From assembly GCA_023416735.1 (NCBI GenBank), contig JAEZGX010000041.1, positions 186,001 to 250,000 on the forward strand: DNA of 64,000 bases. Reading direction: 5' to 3'. The DNA is from Verrucomicrobiota bacterium (GTDB lineage Bacteria > Verrucomicrobiota > Verrucomicrobiia > Opitutales > Opitutaceae). This document shows, one piece after another, positions 1-8,090 of the stretch. Each line of letters begins with the position of its first letter. The stretch's first letter is position 1. The notes under the pieces were generated by a model. It was not told the origin of the DNA and ran no database searches. It saw only the letters and a program-made list of their open reading frames with translations. The position numbers and the translations under genes were made by a program.

Positions 1-135
1 GGTCTCGTCATCGGCCTGCGAATCCGCAGTCGTGGGGGCCGCTTGCTGCGCCAGCGCCGGAAATGCGCATGTGCATGATATCAAGAGCCCCGCCAGGAGT
101 GCTGGCAAGGTTTTGGAGCGCAGGAGTGGATTCAT
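1..135 (-). CDS. Exported protein, N-terminus only (possibly a TonB-dependent receptor)
   Basis: Reading the minus strand from an ATG at 133-135 gives 45 open codons that run off the left edge of the window. The product begins MNPLLRSKTLPALLAG and continues through a hydrophobic stretch to an ALAQQ signal-peptidase-like site near residue 30, followed by a polar linker rich in A, T, D and Q. That layout is typical of exported outer-membrane proteins, and in Opitutaceae this kind of leader often precedes a TonB-dependent receptor. The receptor identity is inference, because only the leader is visible. An 11-bp near-palindrome (139-149) sits just upstream of the start codon. Confidence 0.55.
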   Translation of the reverse strand, partial: MNPLLRSKTLPALLAGLLISCTCAFPALAQQAAPTTADSQADDET

Positions 136-138
136 AAT

Positions 139-149
139 CTACAATGTAG
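139..149. promoter_or_regulatory. Short palindrome next to the start codon of the exported-protein gene
   Basis: The sequence CTACAATGTAG has 5-bp arms around one central base and lies 4 bp upstream of the minus-strand ATG at 135. The surrounding 136-187 is AT-rich compared with the region. An operator or promoter-overlapping site is possible; no regulator can be assigned. Confidence 0.3.
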
Positions 150-187
150 TTTTATCGGTGCTTATAGTTTTATGGTTTATGGATCGC

Positions 188-1276
188 TCAGAGAACCCGC
201 AGTTTTGCGAGATAGATGGCAGCCTTGCCTTCATGGCTTGAATAATAGGAGATCCAGACCTGGTCTTTTATTTGCACCATGCCCGGATAACTGCAGTCGC
301 CTCCACTCGGGAGCGTGACCAGTGGCGCCAAGCGTCCGTCATCTCCCAGTTGCGCCACTATGGAAGCCGCTCCGGCCCACGAGCCTTTCACCTTCATCTG
401 GGAATAATCGCGGGTGCCAACCACCCACTCTCCGGACGTCAGCTGAATGGCATTTTGACCGCCAAACCGGTAATTGGACTTCGACCACTGCCATTTCTTA
501 TAGGGCGGAGCGCTCGTTCCAACAAATCCCATGGGATCGTCGGGATCCTCGCGCCGGACAAGCGCGAGCATCTTTCCGTCGCTCGTGAACCTCAGGGTCG
601 TCTCGTTCGGCCGCCCCTCGACGCGCAAGCGGGTGATCGGCTTCCACTGAATCCCATCGGTCGAACGATATAATTTGAGAACGCCGTCGGGTTTCTTCGA
701 CCAGCTTGCCACCTGGCGCTGCGGGAAATTGTCATAAGCCGCTCCATACGCCACGCCGTCGTGCCAGGTCACCCGCCACAGCCATTCATTTGGCCCCACG
801 ACCGGAACGGGCTTGGTCCAGGCCAAACCGTCATCCGAGAACATGACGAGCGAGACCCGGCCCTTGAGCTTCTTGCCCTCATAGAAAGAACTGCCGCAGT
901 TGATCATCAGACGGTCCTGCGGAGTGACGGAGAATTTTGGATCACGGAGATCCGCACCCGGGGCGACCAGGTAAGCGGCCGAAACCCACTCGACGCCGTC
1001 ACGGGAGCTTAGGACCCGGATCGCCCCATCCCCTCCAACGTGGCCCGCCGATTCACGGAAGGTGCACCACCAAGTGCCCCGCCAATGAATCAGGTCCGTG
1101 AAGGCATTGTGAGCCGCCGCATCCCAAATCCGACGCGTCTCCAACACCTCCAGCCGGACCGGCGCCGCCGCTCCCACCCCCGATGAAGCAGCCTTCGCCC
1201 AACTCCCAACAACGACGAAGATGGCCGCCAGAAACAGCCCTTCCAACCGGGCGGAGATACGCGTCTTGTTCCTCAT
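188..1276 (-). CDS. Exported sialidase-like (BNR/GH33-type) protein
   Basis: A 362-residue product from the ATG at 1276, which opens with MRNKTRISARLEG and a hydrophobic segment ending in WAKAA, a plausible signal peptide. The frame is open further upstream, but that extension is polar and would bury the signal peptide. The body shows repeated Asp-box-like phrases (SSRDGVEW, FSDDGLAW, RSTDGIQW) spaced about 60-80 residues apart, as in six-bladed beta-propeller sialidase/neuraminidase-like enzymes. I infer hydrolysis of, or binding to, glycosidic substrates in the periplasm. A non-catalytic BNR protein is the main alternative. It is divergent from the HEAT-repeat and transporter genes that start near 1455, which suggests one carbohydrate locus. 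Confidence 0.65.
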   Translation of the reverse strand: MRNKTRISARLEGLFLAAIFVVVGSWAKAASSGVGAAAPVRLEVLETRRIWDAAAHNAFTDLIHWRGTWWCTFRESAGHVGGDGAIRVLSSRDGVEWVSAAYLVAPGADLRDPKFSVTPQDRLMINCGSSFYEGKKLKGRVSLVMFSDDGLAWTKPVPVVGPNEWLWRVTWHDGVAYGAAYDNFPQRQVASWSKKPDGVLKLYRSTDGIQWKPITRLRVEGRPNETTLRFTSDGKMLALVRREDPDDPMGFVGTSAPPYKKWQWSKSNYRFGGQNAIQLTSGEWVVGTRDYSQMKVKGSWAGAASIVAQLGDDGRLAPLVTLPSGGDCSYPGMVQIKDQVWISYYSSHEGKAAIYLAKLRVL

Positions 1277-1454
1277 TTGTTCCAACAAATCGGAAGATTG
1301 TTGTTGCACTTCAAGCTTATTTTTCGAGGTTTTTTGCTCCGTCGAGAGACGTTGCCGCGGGCTCCGTCGGCCCATATAACCCACCAGCGATATGTTCCTA
1401 CCTTTATTCCGTCCGCTACCCGTCCGACTCTTTCCTCGCTTCAGCTCCGTTCGG

Positions 1455-2372
1455 ATGCTGCCCCTCCGCTTAGCCGTGGGCCTCTGTGTTCAAGCGGGAC
1501 CCGCGCTGATCGTGTGCCGCGGCGCGGAAACCGAACATGCCCCCCTTGACCAACGCCAGCTCCGCGAGCGGTGCATCCAAATCCTCCAGCGAGAACTTCA
1601 CGAGAACTCCTCATGGCTCAAAGTGCATGCCGCCGAGGGGCTGCTGGAGCACAACCTTTCCGACGGGATCCCCTCCTTATTCAAAGCCGAACTGACGAAC
1701 GCGGCACCCCCTTATCACATCGGCGTGCTTCGAGTGCTCGCCGTGGCCGATCGCGCCGAGAAGCAATCCCACGTGTCGCAAATCCGCACGACGTTCGCCG
1801 ATCTAGATTCGCCCGCACGAGTCCACGCCACAGAGACTTTGGCGAAACTGGGCGCCGGAACGCTCCTCGATATACCGCATATAGAAGAGTGGCTGCGCGA
1901 CGCCAGCGCCCGCGACGCAGCCTACCTCTACTGGCTCCTCGCAACTGCTCCGATCGCCGAGCGTCGCGAATCCGTGCTCGACCAGCTCGCAGGCCTCCTG
2001 CGTTCACCCGACGAAACCGCCCGGTTGCGCGCGGCCTATGCTCTCGCGCGTATTAAACCCCTTACGCCCAGCTCCCTGGCCGCCCTGGACGAACAACTCG
2101 CGCAGGAACCACCCCAATCCGCGGCCTTGCCCTATATTATCGCCGCATGTGCTCAACACACTCCCCCAAGCTCCCCACAATATAAAAATCTAATCAGCAT
2201 CCTGCTTCAATTCGCCAGCAGCGGCACCACGGCCCAGAAATACGAAATTCTTCCGCTTCTTGGCCGCCTCCAAGTCCGCGAAGCGTTGCCGATCATGGTT
2301 CAACAACTCGGGGCCACGGAGTCCGACGCGAGAATCGGAGCCGCGAACGGCCTTCTTCACCTCCTCCCATGA
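1455..2372 (+). CDS. HEAT-repeat-like exported protein
   Basis: About 305 residues from the ATG at 1455. An in-frame ATG at 1392 is possible but gives an Arg/Pro-rich start, whereas MLPLRLAVGLCVQAG looks like a signal or anchor segment. The body is alpha-helical with alanine- and leucine-rich repeats of roughly 35-40 residues (for example ARVHATETLAKLG, ARLRAAYALARIKP and ARIGAANGLLHLLP), as in HEAT or PBS-lyase-type scaffolds. The stop codon overlaps the next gene's start (ATGA at 2369-2372), so it is translationally coupled to the MFS transporter. The role is unknown; I infer a scaffold acting with the neighbouring sugar-uptake genes. Confidence 0.6.
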   Translation: MLPLRLAVGLCVQAGPALIVCRGAETEHAPLDQRQLRERCIQILQRELHENSSWLKVHAAEGLLEHNLSDGIPSLFKAELTNAAPPYHIGVLRVLAVADRAEKQSHVSQIRTTFADLDSPARVHATETLAKLGAGTLLDIPHIEEWLRDASARDAAYLYWLLATAPIAERRESVLDQLAGLLRSPDETARLRAAYALARIKPLTPSSLAALDEQLAQEPPQSAALPYIIAACAQHTPPSSPQYKNLISILLQFASSGTTAQKYEILPLLGRLQVREALPIMVQQLGATESDARIGAANGLLHLLP

Positions 2373-3634
2373 ATACGCAGTCCGGAAATCCGCTTCCACG
2401 AGGCTGGCTCGTCGTGGCTTTATTATGGCATCTCGCATGTCTAAACTATCTCGACCGCATCCTGATCACGACGATGGGCTCCTCGTTGAAGAGCAGCATC
2501 GCAATGTCGGAATCGCAGTTCGGGTTGCTCACCTCGGTATTCCTTTTCAGCTACGGGGCGTTTAGCCCTATCGGAGGATTTCTCGCGGACCGCTTCAGCC
2601 GCAGCCACGTGATCATCCTGAGTGCGTTCGTCTGGTCCGCCGTCACCTGGCTAACCGGACATGTCACGAACTACGAGCAACTGCTGGTTGCCCGGTTCCT
2701 CATGGGCATCAGCGAAGCTTGCTATATGCCGGCGGCACTCGCGCTGATCGCCGACTACCACCGGGGCCCGACCCGGTCGCTCGCGACCGGCATCCACATG
2801 ACCGGAACGTTCGTCGGCGGAGGCCTCGGAGGCCTCGGAGGCTATATTGCGGAATCGCATGGCTGGCAGCATGCCTTCATTATATTCGGAGCCGTTGGGG
2901 TCGCCTATTCGCTGGTGCTTATATTCCTGCTTCGGGACCCCAAGATTCCCTCCGCTTCAAACGAAACATCCAGTCACGAATCGAATCAGAAGCCGTCCAT
3001 CCGCGCCGCCGTGTCGTTTCTGGCGCACAGCCGGAGCTTCTGGTTGATGACGCTTTTCTGGGGACTGTTCGGCGTCGCAGGCTGGGTGATCCTCGGCTGG
3101 ATGCCGACGTATCTCAAGGAAGCCTTTTCCCTCGGCCAAGGGGCTGCGGGCCTCTCTGCGACAGGTTATTTCCAGATCGCGGCCATGGTGGGAGTAATTT
3201 TTGGCGGCAAGCTGGCAGATAAGTGGAGCAGAACGAATCCGTTGGGCCGGGTGTATATTCCGAGCATCGGACTGGTGATAGCGGCCATCGGACTCCTGGG
3301 CACCAGCCTTTCTCCTGTTTTATCCGGCGCGATCGTAGGGCTGGCGTTGTGCGGATTCACCAGGGCCTTCACGGATGCGAACATGATGCCGATTTTGTGC
3401 ATAGCGGTGCCCGCGCGCTATCGGGCCACCGGTTACGGCATTCTAAACCTGGTCGGCTGTGTGGCCGGCGGCGTTATGATATATGTCGGCGGTGTGCTAA
3501 GAGATCAACAGACCCCGCTGACCCTGGTGTTTACGGCCTCTGCAGTAGCCTTGGCCGGATGCGCCGCGATTCTATTGCTCGTGGCAAAGTCGATGATCAA
3601 AAGCGGCATCGCCAACGACCAATCACGCCAATAG
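2369..3634 (+). CDS. MFS transporter (ACS-like organic anion/sugar acid family)
   Basis: 421 residues with the 12-helix arrangement of the major facilitator superfamily. The first helix region (LNYLDRILITTMG) is followed by the loop GGFLADRFSRSH, matching the MFS signature between helices 2 and 3. Helices 4-6 carry glycine-rich GGGLGGLGGY packing motifs, and a polar central loop of about 35 residues separates the two halves. It is expected in the inner membrane as a proton-coupled importer of a sugar acid or similar anion; the substrate is not readable. It overlaps the upstream HEAT gene by 4 bp, and the adjacent sialidase-like and esterase genes make a glycan breakdown product the likely substrate. 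Confidence 0.8.
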   Translation: MNTQSGNPLPRGWLVVALLWHLACLNYLDRILITTMGSSLKSSIAMSESQFGLLTSVFLFSYGAFSPIGGFLADRFSRSHVIILSAFVWSAVTWLTGHVTNYEQLLVARFLMGISEACYMPAALALIADYHRGPTRSLATGIHMTGTFVGGGLGGLGGYIAESHGWQHAFIIFGAVGVAYSLVLIFLLRDPKIPSASNETSSHESNQKPSIRAAVSFLAHSRSFWLMTLFWGLFGVAGWVILGWMPTYLKEAFSLGQGAAGLSATGYFQIAAMVGVIFGGKLADKWSRTNPLGRVYIPSIGLVIAAIGLLGTSLSPVLSGAIVGLALCGFTRAFTDANMMPILCIAVPARYRATGYGILNLVGCVAGGVMIYVGGVLRDQQTPLTLVFTASAVALAGCAAILLLVAKSMIKSGIANDQSRQ

Positions 3635-3743
3635 ATCGGCGCGCCGCAGCGTGCGCACCTGCGCCAAGAGAGAATCACGGATTATTATACATCGGGCGAA
3701 CGCATCGCCTCTTCCGCCCGATGTCGCATTTCGAATGACTCTT

Positions 3744-5105
3744 ATGAAAAAACATGGGTTAGCCCTCATCGCAGGAATCGCCATTATCGCGGGTGCGGCT
3801 TTTGCCGCTCCGCCGGTTTCGCCGCTGCGGCCTATACCAACATTCGCGCAGGCGCGGCTCGGGCCCGTGCAGGTCGTCGTCGCCCCCGACCGCCCCGACT
3901 GGACTTATCAAACCGGCCAGACCCCGAAATTTACCATCCGCGTGCTGGCCGACAACAACCCGCTCGCCGGCGCGACCGTGTCCTACAAAATCGGGCCCGA
4001 ACAGATGCCAGCGATCATCGAAGAGGCTGGCATTGCCGTTCCGTTGGATGGACTTGTCGTGGAAGCCGGCACGTTGCAGGAGCCCGGCTTCATCCGCTGC
4101 ATCGTCACCACGACGATCAACGGCAAAACCTACCGCGGCATCGCCACCGCCGGCTTTTCCCCCGAACGCATTCAGCCCACACAAGTCCTGCCAGACGACT
4201 TCGACGCATTCTGGGACGCTGGCAAAGCCGAACTCGCCGCGGTGCCGATCGATCCGACCCGCACGCTGCTCCCTGAATACAGCACGAGCGCGGTGGACGT
4301 TTACCACGTCAGCTTCCGCGTCGCCCGAGACGACAGCCGCATCTACGGCATCCTTTGCGAGCCCAAGGCTCCTGGCCGCTACCCCGCTGTCCTGCGCGTG
4401 CCCGGCGCCGGCGTGCGCCCCTATGTGCCCGTCAACACCGACCTCGCTGCGCAAGGCGTCATCACACTCAACATCGGCATCCACGGCATTCCGGTAAACC
4501 TGCCAGCCCAAGCCTACTCCGCATTGCGCGCCGGTGCGCTCAAGAACTACGCGCACTACAATCTCGACAATAAAGACACGTATTATTTCCGCCGCGTTTT
4601 TCTCGGCTGCATCCGCGCCAACGACTACCTCGCCTCGCTTCCCAACTGGGACGGCAAAAACCTGCTCGTTACGGGCGGAAGCCAGGGCGGGCATCTTTCG
4701 ATCGCCACCGCTGGCCTTGATCCGCGGGTAACTGCCCTCGCTCTCGTTCATCCCGCCGGCTGCGACGTCACCGGCTACCTCCACGGCCGTGCTGGCGGCT
4801 GGCCGCACATGTTCCGTCCCGACCCGAAAACCGGCATGAACTTCCATGCGCAAAACCCGGCAAAGATCGCGACCACCGCCTACTACGACGCCGTCAACTT
4901 CGCGCGCCTCATCAGAGTTCCCGGCCTCTATTCATGGGGTTACAACGACGAAGTCACTCCGCCCACCTCGATGTTCGCCGCCTACAATGTAATAACGGCC
5001 CCGAAAGCGCTGAATCTCGTTCTTGCCGGAGGACACACCAACATCCCCGAGGAGTGGGCTGCCATCGACGAATGGCTTTTGCAGCAGGCCGGAGTGAAAA
5101 AGTAA
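3744..5105 (+). CDS. Exported acetylxylan esterase-like alpha/beta hydrolase
   Basis: About 453 residues from MKKHGLALIAGIAIIAG, a clear signal peptide ending near AAFAAP. In-frame ATGs at 3735 and 3651 are less likely starts. After a beta-rich N-terminal domain of about 110 residues comes an AXE1-type alpha/beta hydrolase fold. The nucleophile elbow is GGSQGGHLS, the probable acid lies in YNDEVTPP and the probable histidine in AGGHTN near the C-terminus. This matches esterases of the acetyl xylan esterase/cephalosporin deacetylase group, which remove acetyl groups from plant or mucin glycans outside the cytoplasm. It is the last gene of the left host-like block and is followed by a gene-poor stretch. 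Confidence 0.75.
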   Translation: MKKHGLALIAGIAIIAGAAFAAPPVSPLRPIPTFAQARLGPVQVVVAPDRPDWTYQTGQTPKFTIRVLADNNPLAGATVSYKIGPEQMPAIIEEAGIAVPLDGLVVEAGTLQEPGFIRCIVTTTINGKTYRGIATAGFSPERIQPTQVLPDDFDAFWDAGKAELAAVPIDPTRTLLPEYSTSAVDVYHVSFRVARDDSRIYGILCEPKAPGRYPAVLRVPGAGVRPYVPVNTDLAAQGVITLNIGIHGIPVNLPAQAYSALRAGALKNYAHYNLDNKDTYYFRRVFLGCIRANDYLASLPNWDGKNLLVTGGSQGGHLSIATAGLDPRVTALALVHPAGCDVTGYLHGRAGGWPHMFRPDPKTGMNFHAQNPAKIATTAYYDAVNFARLIRVPGLYSWGYNDEVTPPTSMFAAYNVITAPKALNLVLAGGHTNIPEEWAAIDEWLLQQAGVKK

Positions 5106-5646
5106 TACCATCCGGAAAAGCTCTGGAGAGCGGCACTCCTTCTGCCCCCGTTGCATTAAGAGAGCTTGGCGCAACCTGGCTGAGCGAGCCTCAAAGTTCA
5201 TGTGGTTTCAAACACATACATCGGACTGAGGCTGCCGGACGCTATCGAGCTGCCGTTTCCAAACCTCCCAGCGCGTGGTCCGATGCTGATCTCACGACTC
5301 GCCCGAGCTCAGTCTGGCTGCCATGATCCAAGGAACCACGGAGTTGCGGCACCGGAACCAACCGTTCAGCGGCAAACGGCTGCCAGATGGATGGTTTCTT
5401 TCCACTTAACGCGAATTCCCCGTTTGTGGGGAAAGGAGGAATTGGCGAGGCACCAGCCGCATCTACGTCACTGCACCAACCCACGTGTTGCACCACGAAG
5501 GAGGGTGGGATTCAAACCGGAATCTCCGCCGGAAGCTAAGTCGCGTTGGGACTTTTGGGCAACCTGCCGAGGGTGGGAGTTCGGCCTGCCCTTATCGAAG
5601 TTTCTGCGCCCGTTGGGACAACTTTTGGGCACCGGAATGGCGAAAG
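5106..5646. other. Gene-poor boundary region, probable left edge of the mobile element
   Basis: I find no convincing gene in these 541 bp. The region separates host-like glycan genes from the defence and conjugation block. It contains a TTCCCC/GGGGAA inverted repeat near 5415-5432, a tRNA T-arm-like string (GGGATTCAAACC, about 5509-5520) that only partly resembles the tRNA-Glu T-arm at the other end, and a pair of direct repeats (5544-5561 and 5611-5631). These would fit an attachment region, but no exact copy of the tRNA-Glu 3' end was found here. Confidence 0.4.
5544..5631. repeat. Pair of 18-bp direct repeats, second copy with a 3-bp insertion
   Basis: CGTTGGGAC followed by TTTTGGGCA occurs at 5544-5561. 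The same two blocks recur at 5611-5619 and 5623-5631, separated by AAC. Both copies are in the same orientation, 67 bp apart. Repeats of this size next to an element end can be integrase arm sites; that is inference. Confidence 0.5.
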
Positions 5647-6039
5647 CTAGCGCCTCCTGATCCTGGGCTTCAGCAGCCGGGATGTCTCTTCTCTGATCCG
5701 CTCAAGGCCAATGCCGGCATCTTCAATTTCCTTCTGGGTCCAGCGCTCCGGCTCATACCAATATGATCCTTTGTCTTCGATTCGGCGAGCGAGTTCGGGA
5801 CTATAGCCGTAAACGAGCCCAGAGACTTTCTTCCATGCGGTCGCTACTTCGATCTCCAGCTTCTTGGTCCGCTGTCCCGTGGCCTCTTTTACTGCCTCAT
5901 ACTTGAGTGTTTTCTCGGTGGCGTCCTCGATCGCCATCAGGGCGTCGGTTGCGTGCTTCGATTCTTCGTCGATACGGGAATTGCGGGCATTGTTAATGGT
6001 CACAAGCAGCGCCAGTATCGCGACGGTAACGGGGTCCAT
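5647..6039 (-). CDS. Small membrane-anchored protein of unknown function
   Basis: 130 residues starting MDPVTVAILALLVTINNARN, a single N-terminal hydrophobic helix, followed by a charged region with helical character (ESKHATDALMAIEDATEKTL) and a C-terminus of mixed charge ending KPRIRRR. I do not recognise a family. The helix plus a probable coiled coil suggest a membrane-anchored cytoplasmic protein. It lies on the same strand as the defence operon, 230 bp beyond the HNH gene and past a hairpin at 6241-6258, so it may be a separate unit. Confidence 0.5.
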   Translation of the reverse strand: MDPVTVAILALLVTINNARNSRIDEESKHATDALMAIEDATEKTLKYEAVKEATGQRTKKLEIEVATAWKKVSGLVYGYSPELARRIEDKGSYWYEPERWTQKEIEDAGIGLERIREETSRLLKPRIRRR

Positions 6040-6240
6040 ACATCCTCCTACCAGATCGGCGAAGCGAAAGTCACTCTAACTCCCGTGCAAAACGTAATCG
6101 AAGATTATGAGACGCTCCGTTCCGGAAGCTTGATCGTCAGGGGAACGCAGTTATTCCCTTCTAGGTAGGACCAGGCAACACGAGCGCAGCGACGCCATAG
6201 GTCCTCCTGTCGTATCAATGCTCCGTCGCCACTCAGGTTC

Positions 6241-6258
6241 TGCGGCAGTTTTGCCGCA
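6241..6258 (-). terminator. Hairpin just beyond the HNH gene
   Basis: TGCGGCA and TGCCGCA form a perfect 7-bp stem with a 4-base loop, starting 11 bp after the minus-strand stop at 6270. No T-run follows, so a Rho-independent terminator is only possible. It may instead stabilise the 3' end of the operon transcript. Confidence 0.35.
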
Positions 6259-6269
6259 ACGGGGACCCG

Positions 6270-7205
6270 TCATCCCTTAAACCGATGCTCCCGATGCCAG
6301 TGGAGAAAAATCGTGTGGGGCGAGAGGCTGCGATCCTTGGGAAAAAGGATCGTTCCCTCCGGATTTAGGAGCCGTCTGACGGGGTCAGGCACCTTGGGCG
6401 CCTGCAATATCGCTCCATCATCGGCGACAGAGAGGAAACCTCGATCAAATAGCCAGTGCACCGTTCGACAGAGCGCCAGCCCGTTTCTCGGCGAGTCGGG
6501 ACCGTCATTTTCGACGGGACGGATGTGGGCGGCTTCGATCTCGCATCGTCCACCTCCGTTCACGAGTTGAAGACCGGTCATCGCGCAAGTTCGGTCATAC
6601 GCGTTCCGCACCACTCGTGAAAAGGCAGCGTCACGCAAAGGGCGAGAAGTGCTGACTAGCATACGCGGCCCGCCATATCCTGATTGAGTTTCCGCGACGA
6701 GGTCCGCAGAGCCGGCGCCGGTATCGTCGAGGGCCGGAAGCATCCCTAGGCGACATATGTGTTCGAAATCGATTCTTGGCAGTAGTCGCACGGCATTCAT
6801 GCCGGCACCGCGATTCGTGGATCCATCAGGATTGCGCAAGGAAGACTCAAGGAGATCGCCGCCGTGCCGAAATCCAACCGGTTGGGGAAACTCAACGTAT
6901 CCGCTCATGCGTGCGTAGTAATGATCGGCTTTCAGGGGGTCGGGCTCGATCGCCACGACCCGGGCCATCGCGAAATAGACTTTTCGCCCACCGCCACGAC
7001 GAGACTCGTAGTAGACAATCCAATCGCCTACCGTCCGCTCGACGCGTGAGCGATACTGCTTGGGGAAATGATACCGGACTTCGACGGCATCATCGTAGGA
7101 CGATCCTAATTTCGCGGTGAAAACCCCATTTGCCACAAGTCCGTGGTAACGGGTTTCGCTGCCGGAGCAATCTCCCAACAGGTGCCGCCCTACGAGTGCC
7201 GACAA
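6270..7205 (-). CDS. HNH endonuclease with PUA/EVE-like N-terminal domain
   Basis: 311 residues. The C-terminal half carries an HNH nuclease core: the histidine of EIEAAHIRPVEND, the asparagine of SPRNGLALC and the final histidine of RTVHWLFDRGF, about residues 215-260. The N-terminal 110 residues contain a beta-rich segment (RTVGDWIVYYESRRGGGR, then KVYFAMARVVAIEPD) reminiscent of PUA-like readers of modified bases, as in modification-dependent restriction enzymes. I infer a nuclease that senses and cuts modified or foreign DNA. It is the last gene of a minus-strand series (15388-18417 down to here) and starts 23 bp after the HEPN-like gene ends. The domain call for the N-terminus is tentative. 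Confidence 0.7.
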   Translation of the reverse strand: MSALVGRHLLGDCSGSETRYHGLVANGVFTAKLGSSYDDAVEVRYHFPKQYRSRVERTVGDWIVYYESRRGGGRKVYFAMARVVAIEPDPLKADHYYARMSGYVEFPQPVGFRHGGDLLESSLRNPDGSTNRGAGMNAVRLLPRIDFEHICRLGMLPALDDTGAGSADLVAETQSGYGGPRMLVSTSRPLRDAAFSRVVRNAYDRTCAMTGLQLVNGGGRCEIEAAHIRPVENDGPDSPRNGLALCRTVHWLFDRGFLSVADDGAILQAPKVPDPVRRLLNPEGTILFPKDRSLSPHTIFLHWHREHRFKG

Positions 7206-7228
7206 TTCCGTCGGTGAATGCTAAGCTA

Positions 7229-8050
7229 TTACACCCTCGTTCGCCTCTTAGGCTTTGGCCCGCGTGGATTATGCTGGAACCTCCGACGAAAGTTTTCGCG
7301 ATACTCCTCCACGGATTTGTAACCGGCAGGCACGTGCGTCCAGCCCTTGTCCTCCTCGGTGAACTCAAAGTCCACGTAGTGCTCAGGCACCTTCGGTTGG
7401 GGCGTGATTTTATCAAGATAGGCGCGGAACAGATGGTTGATGTTGCACTCGGCGACCTTGCAGCGGAGTTCGTTCCACCGATCGTCGACCGTGTAACCCT
7501 CATCGATCAACGAGGTCATGACCCAACCCCAGACCTCACACTCCGCAACGTCGATATCGCCGCTCGGATGGTGTTCCTTCGTGTAATATTGCTGCGGGTC
7601 AAAGTGCTTGCCGAGTTGCACGTAGCAGTCGTGGACGATTTCGAGAAGATGGACGAAGTATTCGGTCGCCGCCTGCACGACGTGCGGCTGGTCCGGCACA
7701 GATTTCGCGCGCGGATCATTCTTGTGGAAATAGAACTCTATCGTCGTGCCGGAGGTCATGTAGCCGCTAACTGGATAGGCACCGCCGTGCACGTGCTCAT
7801 TACGCATCTCGAGAAAGGATTTCGCGAGGCCATTTTGAGCCAACTTCGTTTGATGTGGTTCATACCACTTTTCGAAACCGGGCAGGTCGTCCTTGAACTG
7901 CTGCAGGACCAAGGTGCTCGTGCGCGCCGCCGACAGAAATGCGCTGAAATACCAGTTGAACACCTGAAGATCGCCCGTCGCACACATCCTCTGGAGGAAA
8001 AACTCTGCCTCAGCGATCTTGTCGTCGACGGTATCGAAGGTGGGTGCCAT
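7229..8050 (-). CDS. HEPN-like protein in a defence operon
   Basis: 273 residues from the ATG at 8050 (MAPTFDTVDDKIAEAEFF). The frame is open to 8269, but that upstream part overlaps the nuclease gene. The N-terminal ~90 residues are helical and end in MRNEHVHGG, which fits the RNxxxH (R-x4-H) active-site motif of HEPN ribonucleases, preceded by an F-rich helix (NWYFSAFLSAARTS) typical of the fold. The remaining 180 residues are unrecognised and end in a basic tail (RGPKPKRRTRV). HEPN proteins are common RNase effectors of abortive infection. It sits 40 bp after the PD-(D/E)XK gene and 23 bp before the HNH gene, consistent with one operon. Activity is inference. Confidence 0.55.
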   Translation of the reverse strand: MAPTFDTVDDKIAEAEFFLQRMCATGDLQVFNWYFSAFLSAARTSTLVLQQFKDDLPGFEKWYEPHQTKLAQNGLAKSFLEMRNEHVHGGAYPVSGYMTSGTTIEFYFHKNDPRAKSVPDQPHVVQAATEYFVHLLEIVHDCYVQLGKHFDPQQYYTKEHHPSGDIDVAECEVWGWVMTSLIDEGYTVDDRWNELRCKVAECNINHLFRAYLDKITPQPKVPEHYVDFEFTEEDKGWTHVPAGYKSVEEYRENFRRRFQHNPRGPKPKRRTRV

Positions 8051-8090
8051 ACGAGCAACGTTGTCGCGCGACCGTCCGTGTGGCGAGTCG

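Noticed and set aside
3759..4853. 364-codon minus-strand frame over the esterase gene
   Set aside because: Gly/Asp/Val-rich shadow; the plus strand encodes the esterase with its catalytic motifs.
5500..5530. T-arm-like string resembling a tRNA remnant
   Set aside because: Stem positions around it do not pair and no acceptor or anticodon arm is present, so it is not a tRNA gene; as an attachment copy it is too weak.
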